Of a DNA stretch of 64,000 nt, positions 25,001-40,000 are shown piece by piece. The translations under genes were made by a program, and so were the position numbers. Origin of the DNA: Micropterix aruncella (taxonomy: Eukaryota; Arthropoda; Insecta; Lepidoptera; Micropterigidae); NCBI GenBank assembly GCA_944548615.1, contig OX155967.1, forward strand, positions 21,010,752-21,074,751, read 5' to 3'. Every line of letters begins with the position of its first letter. Position 1 is the first letter of the stretch. Under the pieces are notes generated by a model. That model had not been told where the DNA came from. It searched no databases and worked only from the letters and a program-made list of their open reading frames with translations.

Positions 25001-28000
25001 AAGTCAGAAAAAACGGTCGAACAAAAACGTTTCTAACTAACGCTGCCTTAACGATAAGAGATATATGATTAAGTTCTAGAGAAAAATTGTAAAGCTTGAT
25101 AATGCCTACAAAAAAGTCAGTGACAGCAAATGTCTAACTTTTATATTTAAGTAACAAAAAGTAGTATTTTATATTTAAAAAAATATTTAAATCGTTAGGT
25201 CATGTTTATTGGTCATATTATCAACAATTATGAATTATTATCAAAATAAGTAAATTTATCGTCTCAAGTGTTTAAAACAAAAGACTTTTTCCTTTTACTG
25301 CATATAATTTGACTTTTACTGCATAAAAGGTTAAAGAGATAAGGCACTCACAAATAAGACACTCACAAGAAGACACTCACAAATAACGGTAATATAGTCA
25401 AATTGGCATGCAAATACATACATACATATGCACTAAAAATATAACCATTTTTTTGGCGGTCAGGAAATATATCATAGCACTCAGTACCCAAACCACACTC
25501 ATAATTTCATCACAAGTAAAAAGTTTTACCGCCCAACGAAGTGGGCACGGGTTAAATAGTAATTAATATATGTCCAAACAAGAATGCTTACCACATCCAA
25601 TTCCCTCGTCCGATCCATCTATGCAATCCTCTCTATTATCGCAGAGCCACTCGGGTGGGATACACTTAGTGTCGTTGTCGCATCGCCTGCGTGGGGTGTC
25701 GCATTCTATTGGTGCAGTAGTGGGCGCGACCGGACGAGGCGCTAGGGTCGTACTTGACGTCGTGTTGGTTTGAGGGCAGTCCTGTTCATCTGATCCATCT
25801 AAGCAGTCTACGCGGGAGTCACAGCGAAATTCCTGATATAGAAAAAAGGAATATTTCACAATTAAGTTTTATGCTCACTGTATTGGTAGTTCTCTAAATT
25901 CTACTCTAAATGCACTAGGTAGTTCTCCTAAATTATGTATAAATAGTCAATTTAACCCGCTGAGCACGTAACATCCATTTGGGGACATGAATGGCGGCCG
26001 CCGAAATTCCGAAACGTCCACTACTGGATATAGCGCTCGGCTCTTACGAAAATGTCGTTTAAATTTCGAAATGCGATTGTATATTCTATCGAATGATGCC
26101 ATAATATAGCCAAATATGCAACACTATGAAATTGCTCGATTGCCGCATGCGATGTTAGAAATATGAATTACTACATCCCTTACAAAATCGATGACCTCAT
26201 TTCTGACGACAGTCGCGAACTGCCCATTCGCGGCGGCGTATAATTCCGCGACGTGTTGTGTTGTGAATTGTTTTGTGTATATAAGTGCAGTGCATACCGG
26301 ATAAAAGTAAGTAATTTCCATTTTTAAGTAGTTTAGGCCTTAGGATTAAACAATTTACACAGCCCATTTGCTGTTTTTCACGAATTTTCGAAGAAAACAC
26401 TTTGGCAAAACGTAACGGCTCGCGAAAGATGGCCGTTTTTATTTTGTAATGTTTGTGAAATATCCCGTTATATCGCGAAACATGACGTAATGTCGCTTTA
26501 ATTTACTAATAAAATAGGTATTGCTTCATTTACATCCTAAGTTATCACATAATTAGGCGTATTTTGAACATTATATGTTGTTTTCAAATATGGCTCGCGA
26601 AAATGAAACTTGTTTTGATAATTACTATGAGAGAAAAAAGTGTGATTTTCCATAGTTTTTCGATGAAATGTGACTCTTTGGAGTATAGTAATTAGTTATT
26701 AGACATATAATAAGTCTATGATAAGACAATATAATTGAAAAAATCTAACGAATTTTATATTATGGGCATTCAAAGTTTATTATTAGGTTCGGAAGTCGGA
26801 AACTCTCAAAACTTTAGATTTTTCTATAATATCAGACAAAGCTCAAAGTTCTGGTGTGATTTCTAAGAAGAAGTGATGTAGTAATAAAGTTATTTTGAAA
26901 GAATTTCATATAAAAAAATACCATAAGTAGTCACAAATTAAAAATTAAAAAAATTTTTTTTTACGAGAATACATACAATTTTTCTTGGCTGAATAAATAA
27001 ATATTTTTTCCGTATTTTTGTATGCAAATAAGTAAAAAAAAAATATCGCTTTGGTAAAGCATTTAATAAAGAACATAACTGTACCTATTTACAATTTTTG
27101 ATATTTACAAAAACTGTATTTACAAAAAAATCGAAATGATTTTATAGGCGAGTTTTTTCAGTTTGCCAATTTTGTAATATTTATTCATTATTATCTTAAT
27201 TGTTTTACGAGATAAGGTTATAATGTTTTATATGTCAAATTTCAATGCAATCATTTTTCTATTAATCTTTTTTTAATCCGATTAGTGGTTTATAAGTTAT
27301 GATCGTTTTTCTCAAGGCCGTTGACTCGCGTCGATTTTTTGCGCGAATATGTCGCGCGCAAAAGTGATGTTTTTGGGCGCGGTGAGTTTTTACCTCGCAA
27401 CGTGAGGGGTTAATATTCATATCTTATAATGTTGATTTCCCAACAAAAAAGGAGTGTTGTGTTCAGGGTTCATCTATGTATGTTTTCCGTTTCTTTTTTC
27501 CACCTTAACTTCTAAACGCTTGGACCAATTTAGAAGTGTGGGTATCGTTAGATTCGTTATGTCATCCCGAGTGTCATAGAATACCTTAACTATCCAAATA
27601 TCAAGTAAGTTTTTCTCTAAATGTCTAAATGTCAATAAATTATCATAAATATATCGTGTTTAGTGTCAAATGAAAGATCTGATTAGGTACATTCCGGAAA
27701 TATACAGGTATCAATATGGATAAATACATAAACCGGAAATATTTCATAAAAAAAACGTAATAAAAATAATTATAAATACAATAATTCACTTTCTGTAATG
27801 AGCTCCTAGACGATCAAGCATGCTTGTCAAGCATCGCGTCGCGGGCTAGGAGGGAATCGTAAACTGCAGGATATATTTATTTATTTATTTATTTAATTTA
27901 ACAATTCATTTACAAGTGCACAAGTATCACTAATAATCATATCAATAAAAAAAATATATATAATTAAAATTAAAATTAAAATTAAACACGGCCGATATGA

Positions 28001-31000
28001 GCATTAGCATTTAAGTACTGCTGCTGCCCAACTAAGTGCCAGGACTTGTTCCAGGGCAGCTAGCTCTCTGGTTTTTATATCACATATATTCGGCAATGAA
28101 TAACAAAAAAAATAAAAAGGAAAAGAAATATATATATTCCCGTCACCATTACAAATTATAACTAATAATCACTAACTAATGATCACAATAGGAAATAAAA
28201 CACAAAAATAAATAATCGTGTTAATAAAATAAAAATAAAATAAAATGTCAAATGATATCAAACAATAGTCACCAAAATTTATGAATAAGTAATAGTAATA
28301 AATAAAAATAAAAAAAGTCAAAGAAAATAATAATAATAATAAGAAATGTCAGGGATAATTGTCTCGGTATATTAATTTGTGGATATTTTGCCGGGCGTCA
28401 TATTTTAGCCAGGAATCAATTTTGGCTTTAAAAGAAGAAGAAGACTTCGGCACATACATTTTTAAATCTTCATCTAGCATATTAAAGATCCTGGGGGCTA
28501 TGTACACAAAATGCCTCTGCCCAAAAGTGGTCTGCATTCGAGGGACGTCAAAATGTATAGTTCGGGATTGCCGCGTGCAGATTGTTTGCTGGGTTCTTAT
28601 TGCGGTCTCTAAATTAGTTTGATAGTCACAGAGCGCCGTTTTCACGTATAGTTGTGGTACATCTAGCACGTTATATTCTCTGTAGAGATCATCTGAAGAG
28701 TATCTCCAAGGCTTTCTCTTTATAATTTTAAGTATTAGCTTTTGAGCTCTAATCAAGGGCTCCATATGAATTTTCGCTGCACCTCCCCACCCTATGATCC
28801 CATAGGTTAGGATAGATTGGCACAGGGCATGGTATACTATCTTAAGTGTCCTTTGGTCCAGAATGCCTCTAAGGTCTTTGAAAATATACGTGAGTTTCCT
28901 AACTTTTGCCGACAGCTCCATTATGTGGGTGCTCCATTGTAGCCGGTAATCAATTAATATACCAAGATATTTAATGCAATGCAATTAATATACCAAGATA
29001 TATATGCAAATATATTTTTTAATATTTACCAAAAATGCCTAATTTTGTAGTTGTATTAGTCAGGTTATTGGACGGATTAGACGTAATTGATTGATGAATG
29101 TGATTCCATGGTATAAATTACAAAATTAGGTATTTTTGGTAAATATAAAAAAAAGCATATTTCCTGCGGTCTACGAACCCTTCCCAGCCTGCGACGCGAT
29201 GCTTGACAAGCATGCTTGATCTTCTAGCTAGAGAGCCCCTAAAGGCGGTCGTGTTTTTTATTCTTTTAAATATATTTGCTTGTATAACTAGTAAGTTAAC
29301 CCTTCAGGCCTCGGCCCCTCAGCCGATTGACAAGTTGATGTCCCAAAAAAATAGTAAAAATTAGTAAAAATATTGAATTATGACACTGTCTCACCAAAAC
29401 ATTAATTACTGCCAAACCACTGTATCCATAATTAAAATATATTTAAATATATAAATATTAAACATAATAATTAAACATTAACATAATAAAACATAATAAA
29501 ACAAAACAAATTAAATTAAAATAAAATTTAAAAGGGCCCGTCACGCTGAATCGAGTTGTGGCCGATATCGGCCAATTGAGGCTCTAGGGGTTAAACACTC
29601 TATGGTAAATTTATTTATGTATATAAATACAATAATAATATGAATACTAATAATAATATGTTCATAATAATATGAACAATACTATTTAGAGCAGAAGGGT
29701 TATGGTAATCAGTACATATTATAATAAAACTTGCAAGAGAAACAAATTAAACCCATAGTCATTGGCTCATGGCATACCTAACTGAGCAAAACCTAACTGA
29801 ATATCTAGGAATGCTGATATTATACTAAGGTTTACCGCGAGATAACTGGTTATATAAAGAAAAAAAAAATGCTAACATTCACACTTGTATAATACGTACA
29901 TCCACACTGTGGCATACGCAGGCCCGGATCTACATTATTAAAGAGGGGGTGCAGAGTGCGAATTTGCCGCCCTCTAGGAAAATTTTTGAACAAATAAAAT
30001 CCACTGACTTTTAGAAAATTATTTATTATAGTAGTAAAATTATAATTGATTCTAAAGGTTTATTTCCTCGACTTTATTTCATCGAAATCGTTAATTAACA
30101 TATCATAATTCAGATTGTTGGCTATTTCGCTCTCAATTGATAATATTACCAATCCCGACAAGCGCTCTTGGGACATTGTGGAACGTACATAGTATTTGAT
30201 GAGCTTCATTTTGCTGAAGCTTCTTTCACATGAAGCAGAAGTTGTAGGTAGGGTAGGGTTTCATATATTCTAAGAGCTATGCTCAAGTTAATAAATGCAT
30301 CCTGTAAATCATTTTTACATATGAGTTTTAATAAATAAAACGGTTGCAATCCAGAAATATGTTTATGTAAGAGTGGTCCGTGTTCTTTAAATACTTCAAG
30401 TTCGGAAATAAGTTCCGCCGAATTCAAGTCCATACCCTATTTTAAGAGCCAAATCGAGTCCATATTTGTTTAAATCATTAGTGCTCATTTGTATTATTGA
30501 ATCGCCAGTCAAAAATGCAAAATCTGAATCAGTTTCCTCGCGCTTTCAAGTCTGTGATTGATTTCCATTAAGGTTCGATCCAATGCGAGCGCGCAATTCG
30601 CGCGCTCGCATTGTGCATACATTGGCAAACTAAGTGGACACTATTTCCAAACCGTACATCACGTGTGAGGAGAGGGTGTCTCACAGGTTTTTTCTATTGT
30701 ACTGAGTTTGTTACACGCGATGTTCGACGTACGATGGCCGCCCCCAGTTTTCGCCGCCCGGGGCAAGTGCCCCCTCCTGCCCCCCCCCTAGATCCGGCCC
30801 TGGGCATACGTACATCCACATGCTTGGCTAAACAAGCGTATTGCTGGGCATGATGATAGCGACGCTGCACGGCAGTGTCTTAAACCGTCGCAAGGAGTCA
30901 CGGACAGAGTCGAACCTCACACGTCCCTAGACTTCACATCTGCCCGCAGTTTGTCACCCGACCGGTCTCCACGACCTGCGCCAATCATATCTTTCCCTCC

Positions 31001-34000
31001 TCTAAAATTCCCTTCACTTGCGAAAGAGGATTGGAAATTTCACAATAGTAATTTAACTTCAATCCTTGACCACTCTGTGAACCGTAATGTCCCTGCCAGT
31101 GTTCAACTGTCATCCTTCCAGGTGGCGGTCCATGAATACTTCTCGGGTGTTTACCCAAAATCTACCCATGTCGACCCGGTTCACAGAGAAAACGCATTCA
31201 AAGCAAAGCTCCGTAGGCAGAAGCGGCTACTTCGTCGCCAGCTACGTGAAGCCAAGAAAGCCGGAGATAAGGCCCTCTGCCACAACTTCTCGCGCGCGTA
31301 CCGCTCTATACTCAAACTGATACAGAGCGTAGCAACGCAAAACAACAAGTGCAAAGAAGCATTTCTCAGGTCCAAAGAAGAATCCCGGTTTGACAAAAAC
31401 CGTTTTAACTACAGTAAAAAGGTTTTGTCTGCCGCTAAGGGCACAATCCAAATCCCGGAAGAAATGGCCACGGAATACTTTTCGACCACTTATGAGGATC
31501 CAATGCGGCTCCATACGTACAGCCCTCCTCCGGGCATTAAACCTCCGCACCTGCCTACAGTAGCTTTCGCCTCTCAACCCCCATCTCTAGATGAGATTTT
31601 AAATCAAATAAAAAGGAAGCCGTAGGGCTCTACTCCAGGTCCCGATGGTATTCCCTACTTAGTGTATAAAAAGTGCCCCTGCCTTCTGCAATATTTAGGA
31701 TCCATCTTCCGACATATATGGAATAGCGGTGTAGTCCCACAGAATTTCGGCCGAGCGACAGTCATCTTAATTCCGAAGGTCCCAGTTTGCACCGGACCAA
31801 AGGACGCTCGGCCCATTGCACTGACAGATACTGTGGCCAAAATCTTTTTTGGCATAGTCCACATGAAGATGAGCAAATTCATGCACCGGAACGAGTACCT
31901 TGGAGTGTCAGTACAAAAAGGCTTCATGCGTGGCGTCTCAGGCTGCCTCGAGCACAATTCTCTCTTGGCTGCTGCCATTAAGGATGCGATACAGCACGAA
32001 CGCCAAATCAATGTATGCTGGCTCGACCTAGAGAATGCCTTTGGGTCAGTTCGGCACAGTCTCCTCCACTTTGCACTCCGCTGGTACAACTTCCCACCTG
32101 TGGTGCGTGACATTGTAGCCTCCTACTACAACTGTCTGACGTTCCATGTCAAAACGCAAAAATGGACTACCCGCTCTATATCATATTCAATTGGACTGTT
32201 TCAGGGCTGTTGCCTTTCTCCGACGATATTCAATATCGTTTTCAATATACTGCTGGAAAACCTGACCCAGTTCGACAAGAAGTGGGGTTACCGTTTTAAA
32301 ACAGACGGCCAATACACATCGTCGTGCCTCGCTTTTGCCGACGACCTAACTTTTATCACCAGGAGCCCCAAGCAGCTTTCCCTGCTATTACAAAAAGTGG
32401 AGCTGTTCTGCGACTGGTCAGGCTGTATAAAATGTTTTCCTCAAGGCCATCGACTCTCGCCAATTTCACGCGCCAAACTGACAAAACAAACGGGACGGCC
32501 GAATTTTAACTTCGCGATGTGAAGGGTTAAGAGTATGGTAAGACTGTCTGGCATCTTCTTTCGCGTATTATGTCCTCAATGTTATGAATTGGTATTCATA
32601 TCATTCATGCCAGTCCCTAAAACCTTCTTTGCACTTACCTTTCGAATGCATTCCAAGTTAAGACACTGGAATTCATGCTGTTCGCATACGCCAAAAGCTC
32701 GGTCCATGTCATGGTACTGATGGTGGTTCTTATTTGGTGGGTGCACAGAATTGTTGCCCATTGATGGACGGATCTCGCTGCAGCCTTCCTGCAATGAACA
32801 AATAAATAATATAAAAATACAGGTCGAACCAAAACTTCAATCTTCATTTCAATAAGGCCTCGTGTAGCGGGGTATTGTGCAGGGATAGTCTATAACAGCA
32901 TATAGATGGGAAGTTTTTTAAGCCAATATTCTCCAAAACGGATTAGATGCATGACAATACACAACCTGTATTAGAAACATTTTTATTTCAAAATTAGACT
33001 CTATCGGTACAAATTACCTAAAAGGCACATTATACAGGCTTAAACTATTGAGTATATATGGTGTTTGACTGCTCAAAGTGATATACATTTTGGCAACCCT
33101 TCTACGCCGGCGATATGTAGGTAGTGCTGATAGCATTGTCCAGTAAAAATAATTATAGATATTTAAATATTAGTGCAATATATTGCAATTTGTATATAGG
33201 TTGTTTAAAACACAGAAATAATAGGGAGAGATAAAATGCCATCTATTAGTCTATGTGAAATATAAAGTGTGTAATTATTATGTATTGAAACCAGTAAACC
33301 ATTTTAAAAATTGACATCTTTATGTAAATAATATCAAAATAATAAAAACTATGATTTCAAAATTTGTTTATATTATTATTTCATTTAGAGGTAGGATACC
33401 GTAACGCCATGTTTAGAACACCATATATTAGCCTACTAAACATAAGAGAAGATTAATCAATGTTTGGCACAGTGAGTATGAGTAAAATCCTAGCGTAGTA
33501 TGGCATTCATCAATTTAATACCCTATATTATCAATGCTATAATTAAATAGGTGTGGCAGATGCAAACAGGTAATATTGATGAAGGACACACTCAGAAATA
33601 AAAACTGATTTTCTGTGCATCCCGTTTAGTGTGTAGTTTGTAGGATTGATTAATGGATGATACAGTAGCGAGCGTATTAATTGAATCAACAGTACATTAA
33701 AAAAAATTCTAAATATCCCGACAAGCAAGTGTTTTGGGGGTGTTTTTCATATGACGGCATACGACCAATCGTTCCCGTTAAAGGATGATGATTAACGACC
33801 AGTACAAGAAAATATTATCAGAAAAAATATGACCGGAGTTAACCATTCAGGCCTCGCCCCCTCAGCCGATTGACAAGTTGATGTCTCAAAATTCTTTTGT
33901 AAAAATTAGTAAAAAAAATTAATGATGACACTGTCTCACCAACACATTAATTACTGCCAAACCACTGTACCCATAATTAAAATTAAACATATTAACATAA

Positions 34001-37000
34001 TAAAATAAAACAAATTAAATTAAAATAAAATTAAAACGGGGCCGTCACGCTGAATCGTGTTGTGGCCGATGTCGGCCAATCGAGGCCTGAGGGGTTAAAC
34101 AAGAGCTTTTCATCCAAAAATGGAATATTTTGACAAAATTTGCCAACTTGCCATAATTCCAATAAAATGAAGGAATACTTTGCCAAAAACAAAGTGTTTT
34201 TTTAGAGTGATTGGGAAACTCTCCGGATCTGAATCCCATAGAGAATCTATGAGCTATTCGCAAGCAAAGACTCGCGAAAATAATTGCAGAATAAAAAATA
34301 GCCTCATTTGTTCATTTAGTCAAATATGGTATATACATGAAAAAAATTACAAAAACTGTAAAAACCTGATAGAATATATGTCAAAACGAGTGGAAATAGT
34401 TTCGAAAGCAAAGGGGAGGGCATATTAAATAGTAATTAAAAGAAAATCTATTTATATTCCCAAAAACTGTTGTTTTCTAAAAATATGTGTTTGATTCAAT
34501 TAATAAGCTCGCTTCTGTAGATAGTATATTATATCAGGGATTCTTCACTTAGGAGTTCTTTTTTTTAACTCTGAGCTTAGGCCTGCAAGGGACTTGGATC
34601 GAATATCCCTACCTAGTCCACTGCACAAAGCTTTTTTAGCTTTTTCTAGTCAATCTATCCGAATACTTCCTTCACCTCTCGGTAACACTACTGGCCAAAA
34701 GTATTGCAAGATTGTTTTTTTTTTTTTAAAAGCTCAAAAATATATATTTTATTTAAGTGGTTTTTTAAACACCAAAACATTAAATTAGTTTAAAAACAAA
34801 ATTTAAGTAAGCTACTGAAAAAAAATATTTATTTATTTTATTAAAAACATTCAAAAAATATATAGGTTATCATAAATAAGCATTAATTTGGTATCCTGGA
34901 ATAAGATAAAATAAACAAACAATTTAGAGTTGTTCTAAGTTCTTCTGAGTAGAAAATATAATAAATGAGTGCGTTTATCATGTTGTTGGACCGTCTCTGG
35001 CTTTGATCGCTCCAGCCACTCATTTAGGCATGGAATCGAGAAGGTTTTGCAACATTTCTTTCAGTACTTCATTATGCCAAACTTTAATTATGGTTTCCAG
35101 AAGCTCTTGTTTTATTTTGAGATATTATCCTGCCAATTATGCTCCATGAATTCTCAATAGGATCTAAATATGGCGAGTTTCCTGGCTATGAAAGGACATT
35201 ATACTTGCGCTAGAACTTTCAATCTAGCAATACTTTTGGCCAGTGGTGTATATGTTGAAAGTGTCATGCTTTCGTTTAAACTCATCCATTGTTGTGCACT
35301 TACTTTCATACCACTGTTTTTTAGCAGTGTAAATTTTTCAACGAATTTCCAGTCAATAATTGGGCTGGAAATAGGAAATATTAAGTAAGTTCACCTCGTC
35401 TTGTCCGTCGTAGCAATCTGTGTAGCCGTTGCACCTGAGATGGTTGTCAATGCAGGCTCCGTCTGCTATGCAGTAGAAGCCGCTGGCTTCGCAAGGAACT
35501 CCGCAGCCTTTCTCGTCGGTGGCCTCACCGTCGTTGCAGTCGTCGTGGCCGTCGCAGCGGTATTCCTGAGGTACACAGCGGCCGTTCGTGCATGTTATTT
35601 CAATGCTCGAGCAAATACGATGCTCTGTAAAAAAAAAACTAATTTAAACGACCAAGTACAAGTCTCTTCTCTCAGAATGCAGTTTATGCGTTATTTCCGA
35701 GAACTGTGGGAATGACTTGTCTATAGGAAACTTCAAAACTCTATTCTTAATTTAGCGGAGTATGTGAAAGCATTGTCGGAAGAAATACCCATGATTGTCG
35801 CTCCACAAATCTCGCTTTTTAGGAAAAGGTTTCCTCGCAGTCGCTTCGTAGCGTCCAAAAAATATTATATTATGACTGTTTGCCCGTCTGCAGCTTGGGA
35901 AGGAATATAAAGTGAACAAAATCGCAATAACAGAAAAAAAAGTCGAAAAGTCTTTGAGCGACTTTAACATGGATTTTTCAGATTCGACTCGCTATGGAAT
36001 CTTTATTCCGAGGCTTGTGGCTGGTTTGAATGTCAAACTCATAAACTTTTCCTTAGAAAAGAGAGCCCCCCAATATGTTTGCTTGCTATATAAAAGGCAA
36101 CTCCTGGATTGTCAAGCTGAGTCAGAATAAACCATTCAGTAAAATCCAAAAGTAACTAAGGTTTTTTCACTTTAAGGATATTGAAAAGCGTAAATTAGTA
36201 TTGGGATTGCATGGTGGGCCATAATAAATTATTTTGAAACTGTATATAGGTCGTCTTGCGGGTCGTGTAGGTATACAAAGTACACACACTAATGATAGCT
36301 GAAACCATCGCCAACCTGAAACAATTGTACCTACGCCATGGTTCCTAATGGTACCATGCAGCTTAGGCGTAATGACCTGCCGGCTGCCTGTATTTTTTTG
36401 GGTTGGTTCAACTCACAGTTCAGCTCCCAGAGGGACAAGACCCGGAAGAGTCGCAGTGAACTCTGCCTGCGGCTGTAACGACAGTTGGGATCGGAGTTTC
36501 CGATCCAGGGGAATACCTTGAGTGGAGCTGACCGGCATGCCAGGGCGGGCGCCCTGTGGCATCAGTCAATCGTTACGCAGCCCAGCGAATAAACCGTATG
36601 TCTGAAAACGTACGTTTCCTAAGAAGCAGGGGTAGATGCTCAACTGGCATTATCTATCCTGAGAAACGATCCGCTGGCTACCAGATCCCGTGAGAGCTTG
36701 ACGGGCAAAGGACGCCTCGGTCCACAATAAATTCAAATTTGAATTACCATTAACGTCAGGTAGAGGCCGCACAAGCGAACTCGAATCTGTGACTAGACTG
36801 TAGGATGGAGAAATTTGTTCAAATCTGATAGTAAGGGCGCAAGGATGGCCTGCTGAGCGGCACTTCCAAGTGCCTTGCAGTGAGGCGTTGGGCTCTTAAG
36901 GGCTGTTTGCATCATTTGACTGTGGATTAAGTTGTCCACAAAGCCTTTGCGTTTATACCATGGCCGCTATAACTTTCTGGGATTACGGGTTCGCCCGTAG

Positions 37001-40000
37001 CAACTGACAAGTGGGTTAGCAACAAAAACGGCAAGCAGTAATACTTGCCACAGTTAGTTTCATCCGTGTCATCGCCGCAGTCGTTTTCTCCGTCGCACCT
37101 CCAGACGGGAGGCAGACAGGTGCCTCTGTTGGCGCACCAGACGCGACCGGCGCAACCGATAGCAGTCATGTTGTCGCTGCCCGAGTTTGGCACTCCACAG
37201 CGCTCGGGCGATTCATCCGCACCGTCTCTGCAATCTGGAACAAATGAATTGATTACAACGCCTTAGAGTAGTGGTCGATAGCAATCGACTGGTCGCTTGC
37301 CGCCCTAAACCGGTCGCTCGGTGAACGATTTTTTGAAATATATTTTTTAATGTATTAATTATGAATTGCGATTCTTCATGAACTAATATCGGAGAATAGT
37401 TTCTCGTAAATGAGATAGAGCAGTGCGCTAGTCCGTTTCCTGCACATAAACCACCTGCCGAACATAAAAACTAATAAATCATACAAATTACTTTGGAAAA
37501 AAATCACCCGGACTAAGATTACTCTGCTTTATGTGCTATTGGTAGTTTAATGCAGGAAAAGTTACAACCTTTCGTTTTAAATTCCACTGTAAGGGGTCGT
37601 CCATTAATCACGTGATGTTTTTTAGCAACTTTTTGACCCCTCCCTCCCCTCTGGTGATATGTGGTGAGGTCCCCCCCCCCTATCCAAAATCACGTATAGT
37701 TATTTGGTACAAAGTATTTTTTAAATGTTCATAATATTATCTTTAAATACAGGTATAATCTAATTTAATTCTGGAAAATTAAGCACCATGATAAAAATAT
37801 CCAGACAAACATTAACATTGCAGGTTGTTTCTGACTGGCATAAATACAATAAAGAAAAGGGGAAATAACATATAATTGTACTGGTACATGAATATATTTA
37901 ACCCGTTGAGTATGATACGACCAAATCTGGTTGTGAAACAATTATCCGTTGAGTATGATACGACCAGATCTGGTTCCGCGTTTTTTTCACTTCTTTGACG
38001 TTCTCATATTTATTCATAATTATGTAATTGTTTTACAAAATGATANNNNNNNNNNNNNNNNNNNNNNNNNNNNNNNNNNNNNNNNNNNNNNNNNNNNNNN
38101 NNNNNNNNNNNNNNNNNNNNNNNNNNNNNNNNNNNNNNNNNNNNNNNNNNNNNNNNNNNNNNNNNNNNNNNNNNNNNNNNNNNNNNNNNNNNNNNNNNNN
38201 NNNNNNNNNNNNNNNNNNNNNNNNNNNNNNNNNNNNNNNNNNNNNTAAAAAAATTAAAATGTAAAGCACTTTTTAAAGCATGAAAAAAAATATTGTGTTA
38301 GTTTTGTAACAACCTGTAAAATAAATTGGCAGTAGGTACGTTGTGTAGAGAAACAATAAAAGAAAAATATAAAAATAATAAAAAGAAAAATTTTTGGGCG
38401 GGTTGGGTGGGAAATTTTATGGTGTCCTCTATGTCGGACGATAATAGAGAAGATACAAAAGAAAATAAAATTGTAATATTGTTATAATAAAGGCGTACTG
38501 GAAAAAGTTTTTGAATCCTAAAACAAATCTATAAACGTTTTTTAAAAAAAAAAATCGCCCCCGTTGGGCGGCCAAATCTGTTATGTGTCTAAATAAAATA
38601 GAATGTAAAGTTGTCTTGAAGGTTGCTATGTGTAACGATAAAGTGTATTTATTTGTAGAGGCGCCAGCTACACATGCGGGAAATAGATGATAGACCACAT
38701 AAACAAATGCAAAGGGCCTCCCTCCGCCTGGGAAGTTACCTTTGTGCGTGGGAGTGGAGCGACGCCAAGGATACCACGGTAGCTCAGTCGTGCTCAGGGG
38801 TGGTTAAAATCCTGTATTGACGTCGTCCTGAAGTCGAGAGCATTCAAATTGAATGGACGGTCAAGTACCCTAGTTATGTTTTATTATAAAATGAATTTCA
38901 ATATATCTTGTGAGAGGACTAAAAGAAGAAGAAGAAGCGATATCAAGTTTAGTGCGCTACGGCGACGAGATCGAATATTATGATTTACTCACCGCGCCCT
39001 CTATCGGTGTACCGACGAGGTACTGCGTCGGCGCGCGTCGATCGCGCCCGCTTGGAGCGCTCGGCCCCGGTCCCGGTCCGCGCTCTTACATAAATCAATG
39101 GCTAAATCGTCTAATGTATTTATTGGAAATAATTGCTAGATAATTATATTTAAAAAAAAAGAGAAAATACTATTTGAATCTAGGTACGCTCTAAACCAGC
39201 AGATGCTGCTATAATTAAATAATGTACTGCGGTTCTTTTCTCCGCTAAATGATAAAATTAAAATGTATAATTTCAAAGTTCCTTTTATAAAATTATTCTT
39301 TAATTATCCCTTGCCCTGAAACATTACCCTGTCCAGTGTTAGTCGGGTACCTACGAGATTGTAGCTCGCTCTGACCCGGCGGTATTTTTAGGTACCGTCT
39401 CGATTTCTTTAATTCGCTAAATAATGATTAATTAACCAAAATGAAAGGTTTATTTGACAGAGTAACATATTTTATTTTAATTATAATAAATGAAAGCTAG
39501 GCCATAGCATATGGCGAATCCGAGTAGTTGGAATTGACAAAATTCTAAAATTAAATTCGTGGAAAATTGAACGTTAGAGCCTTTCAATTTTCAGGGCTTA
39601 ATTCGGCGAAGTGGGATTTTGGACAGGTACTTTGGGTTCTGGAATAGAGAAGGAAGACACTGCTACCCGCGGGAGTTATTGGAGGGTTGCTTCTAGATTT
39701 TTTAGCGCCTGCTCCCCGGATGCGATTTTAAATTTTAAATTATATTTTCCGAAATCGACCTTTAGATGATAGTAGAAAAATTAGTTGAGGCGAGGAGACG
39801 GAAGGCGATGCTCAGACACCGGGAATTATGACTGACCCGACGTACTACCTACTTCTATTTTGACGCACTCAAATTACTAAATTTTGATTTTACTTGACTC
39901 TAATTATTCACCAACGAAGATATGGCAACGGTAATTTACAGGGGACTTGGCTTTAAAAGCAATCTTATTAATTTGAATTTATTATTTTTGAAATCTGATT

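Noticed and set aside
25957..27409. CRISPR array or prokaryotic system in the repeat-rich regions.
   Set aside because: The window is eukaryotic with spliceosomal introns; repeats are dispersed MITEs, not regularly spaced direct repeats.
37041..37046. A GT donor (GGCAA|GTATTA) for LRP1 exon 9.
   Set aside because: It puts exon 10 in a frame with an early stop.
38910..39143. A plus-strand frame of 77 codons with a GC-rich end ([11 protein letters not shown]).
   Set aside because: No domain, low-complexity end and doubtful placement beside the gap.
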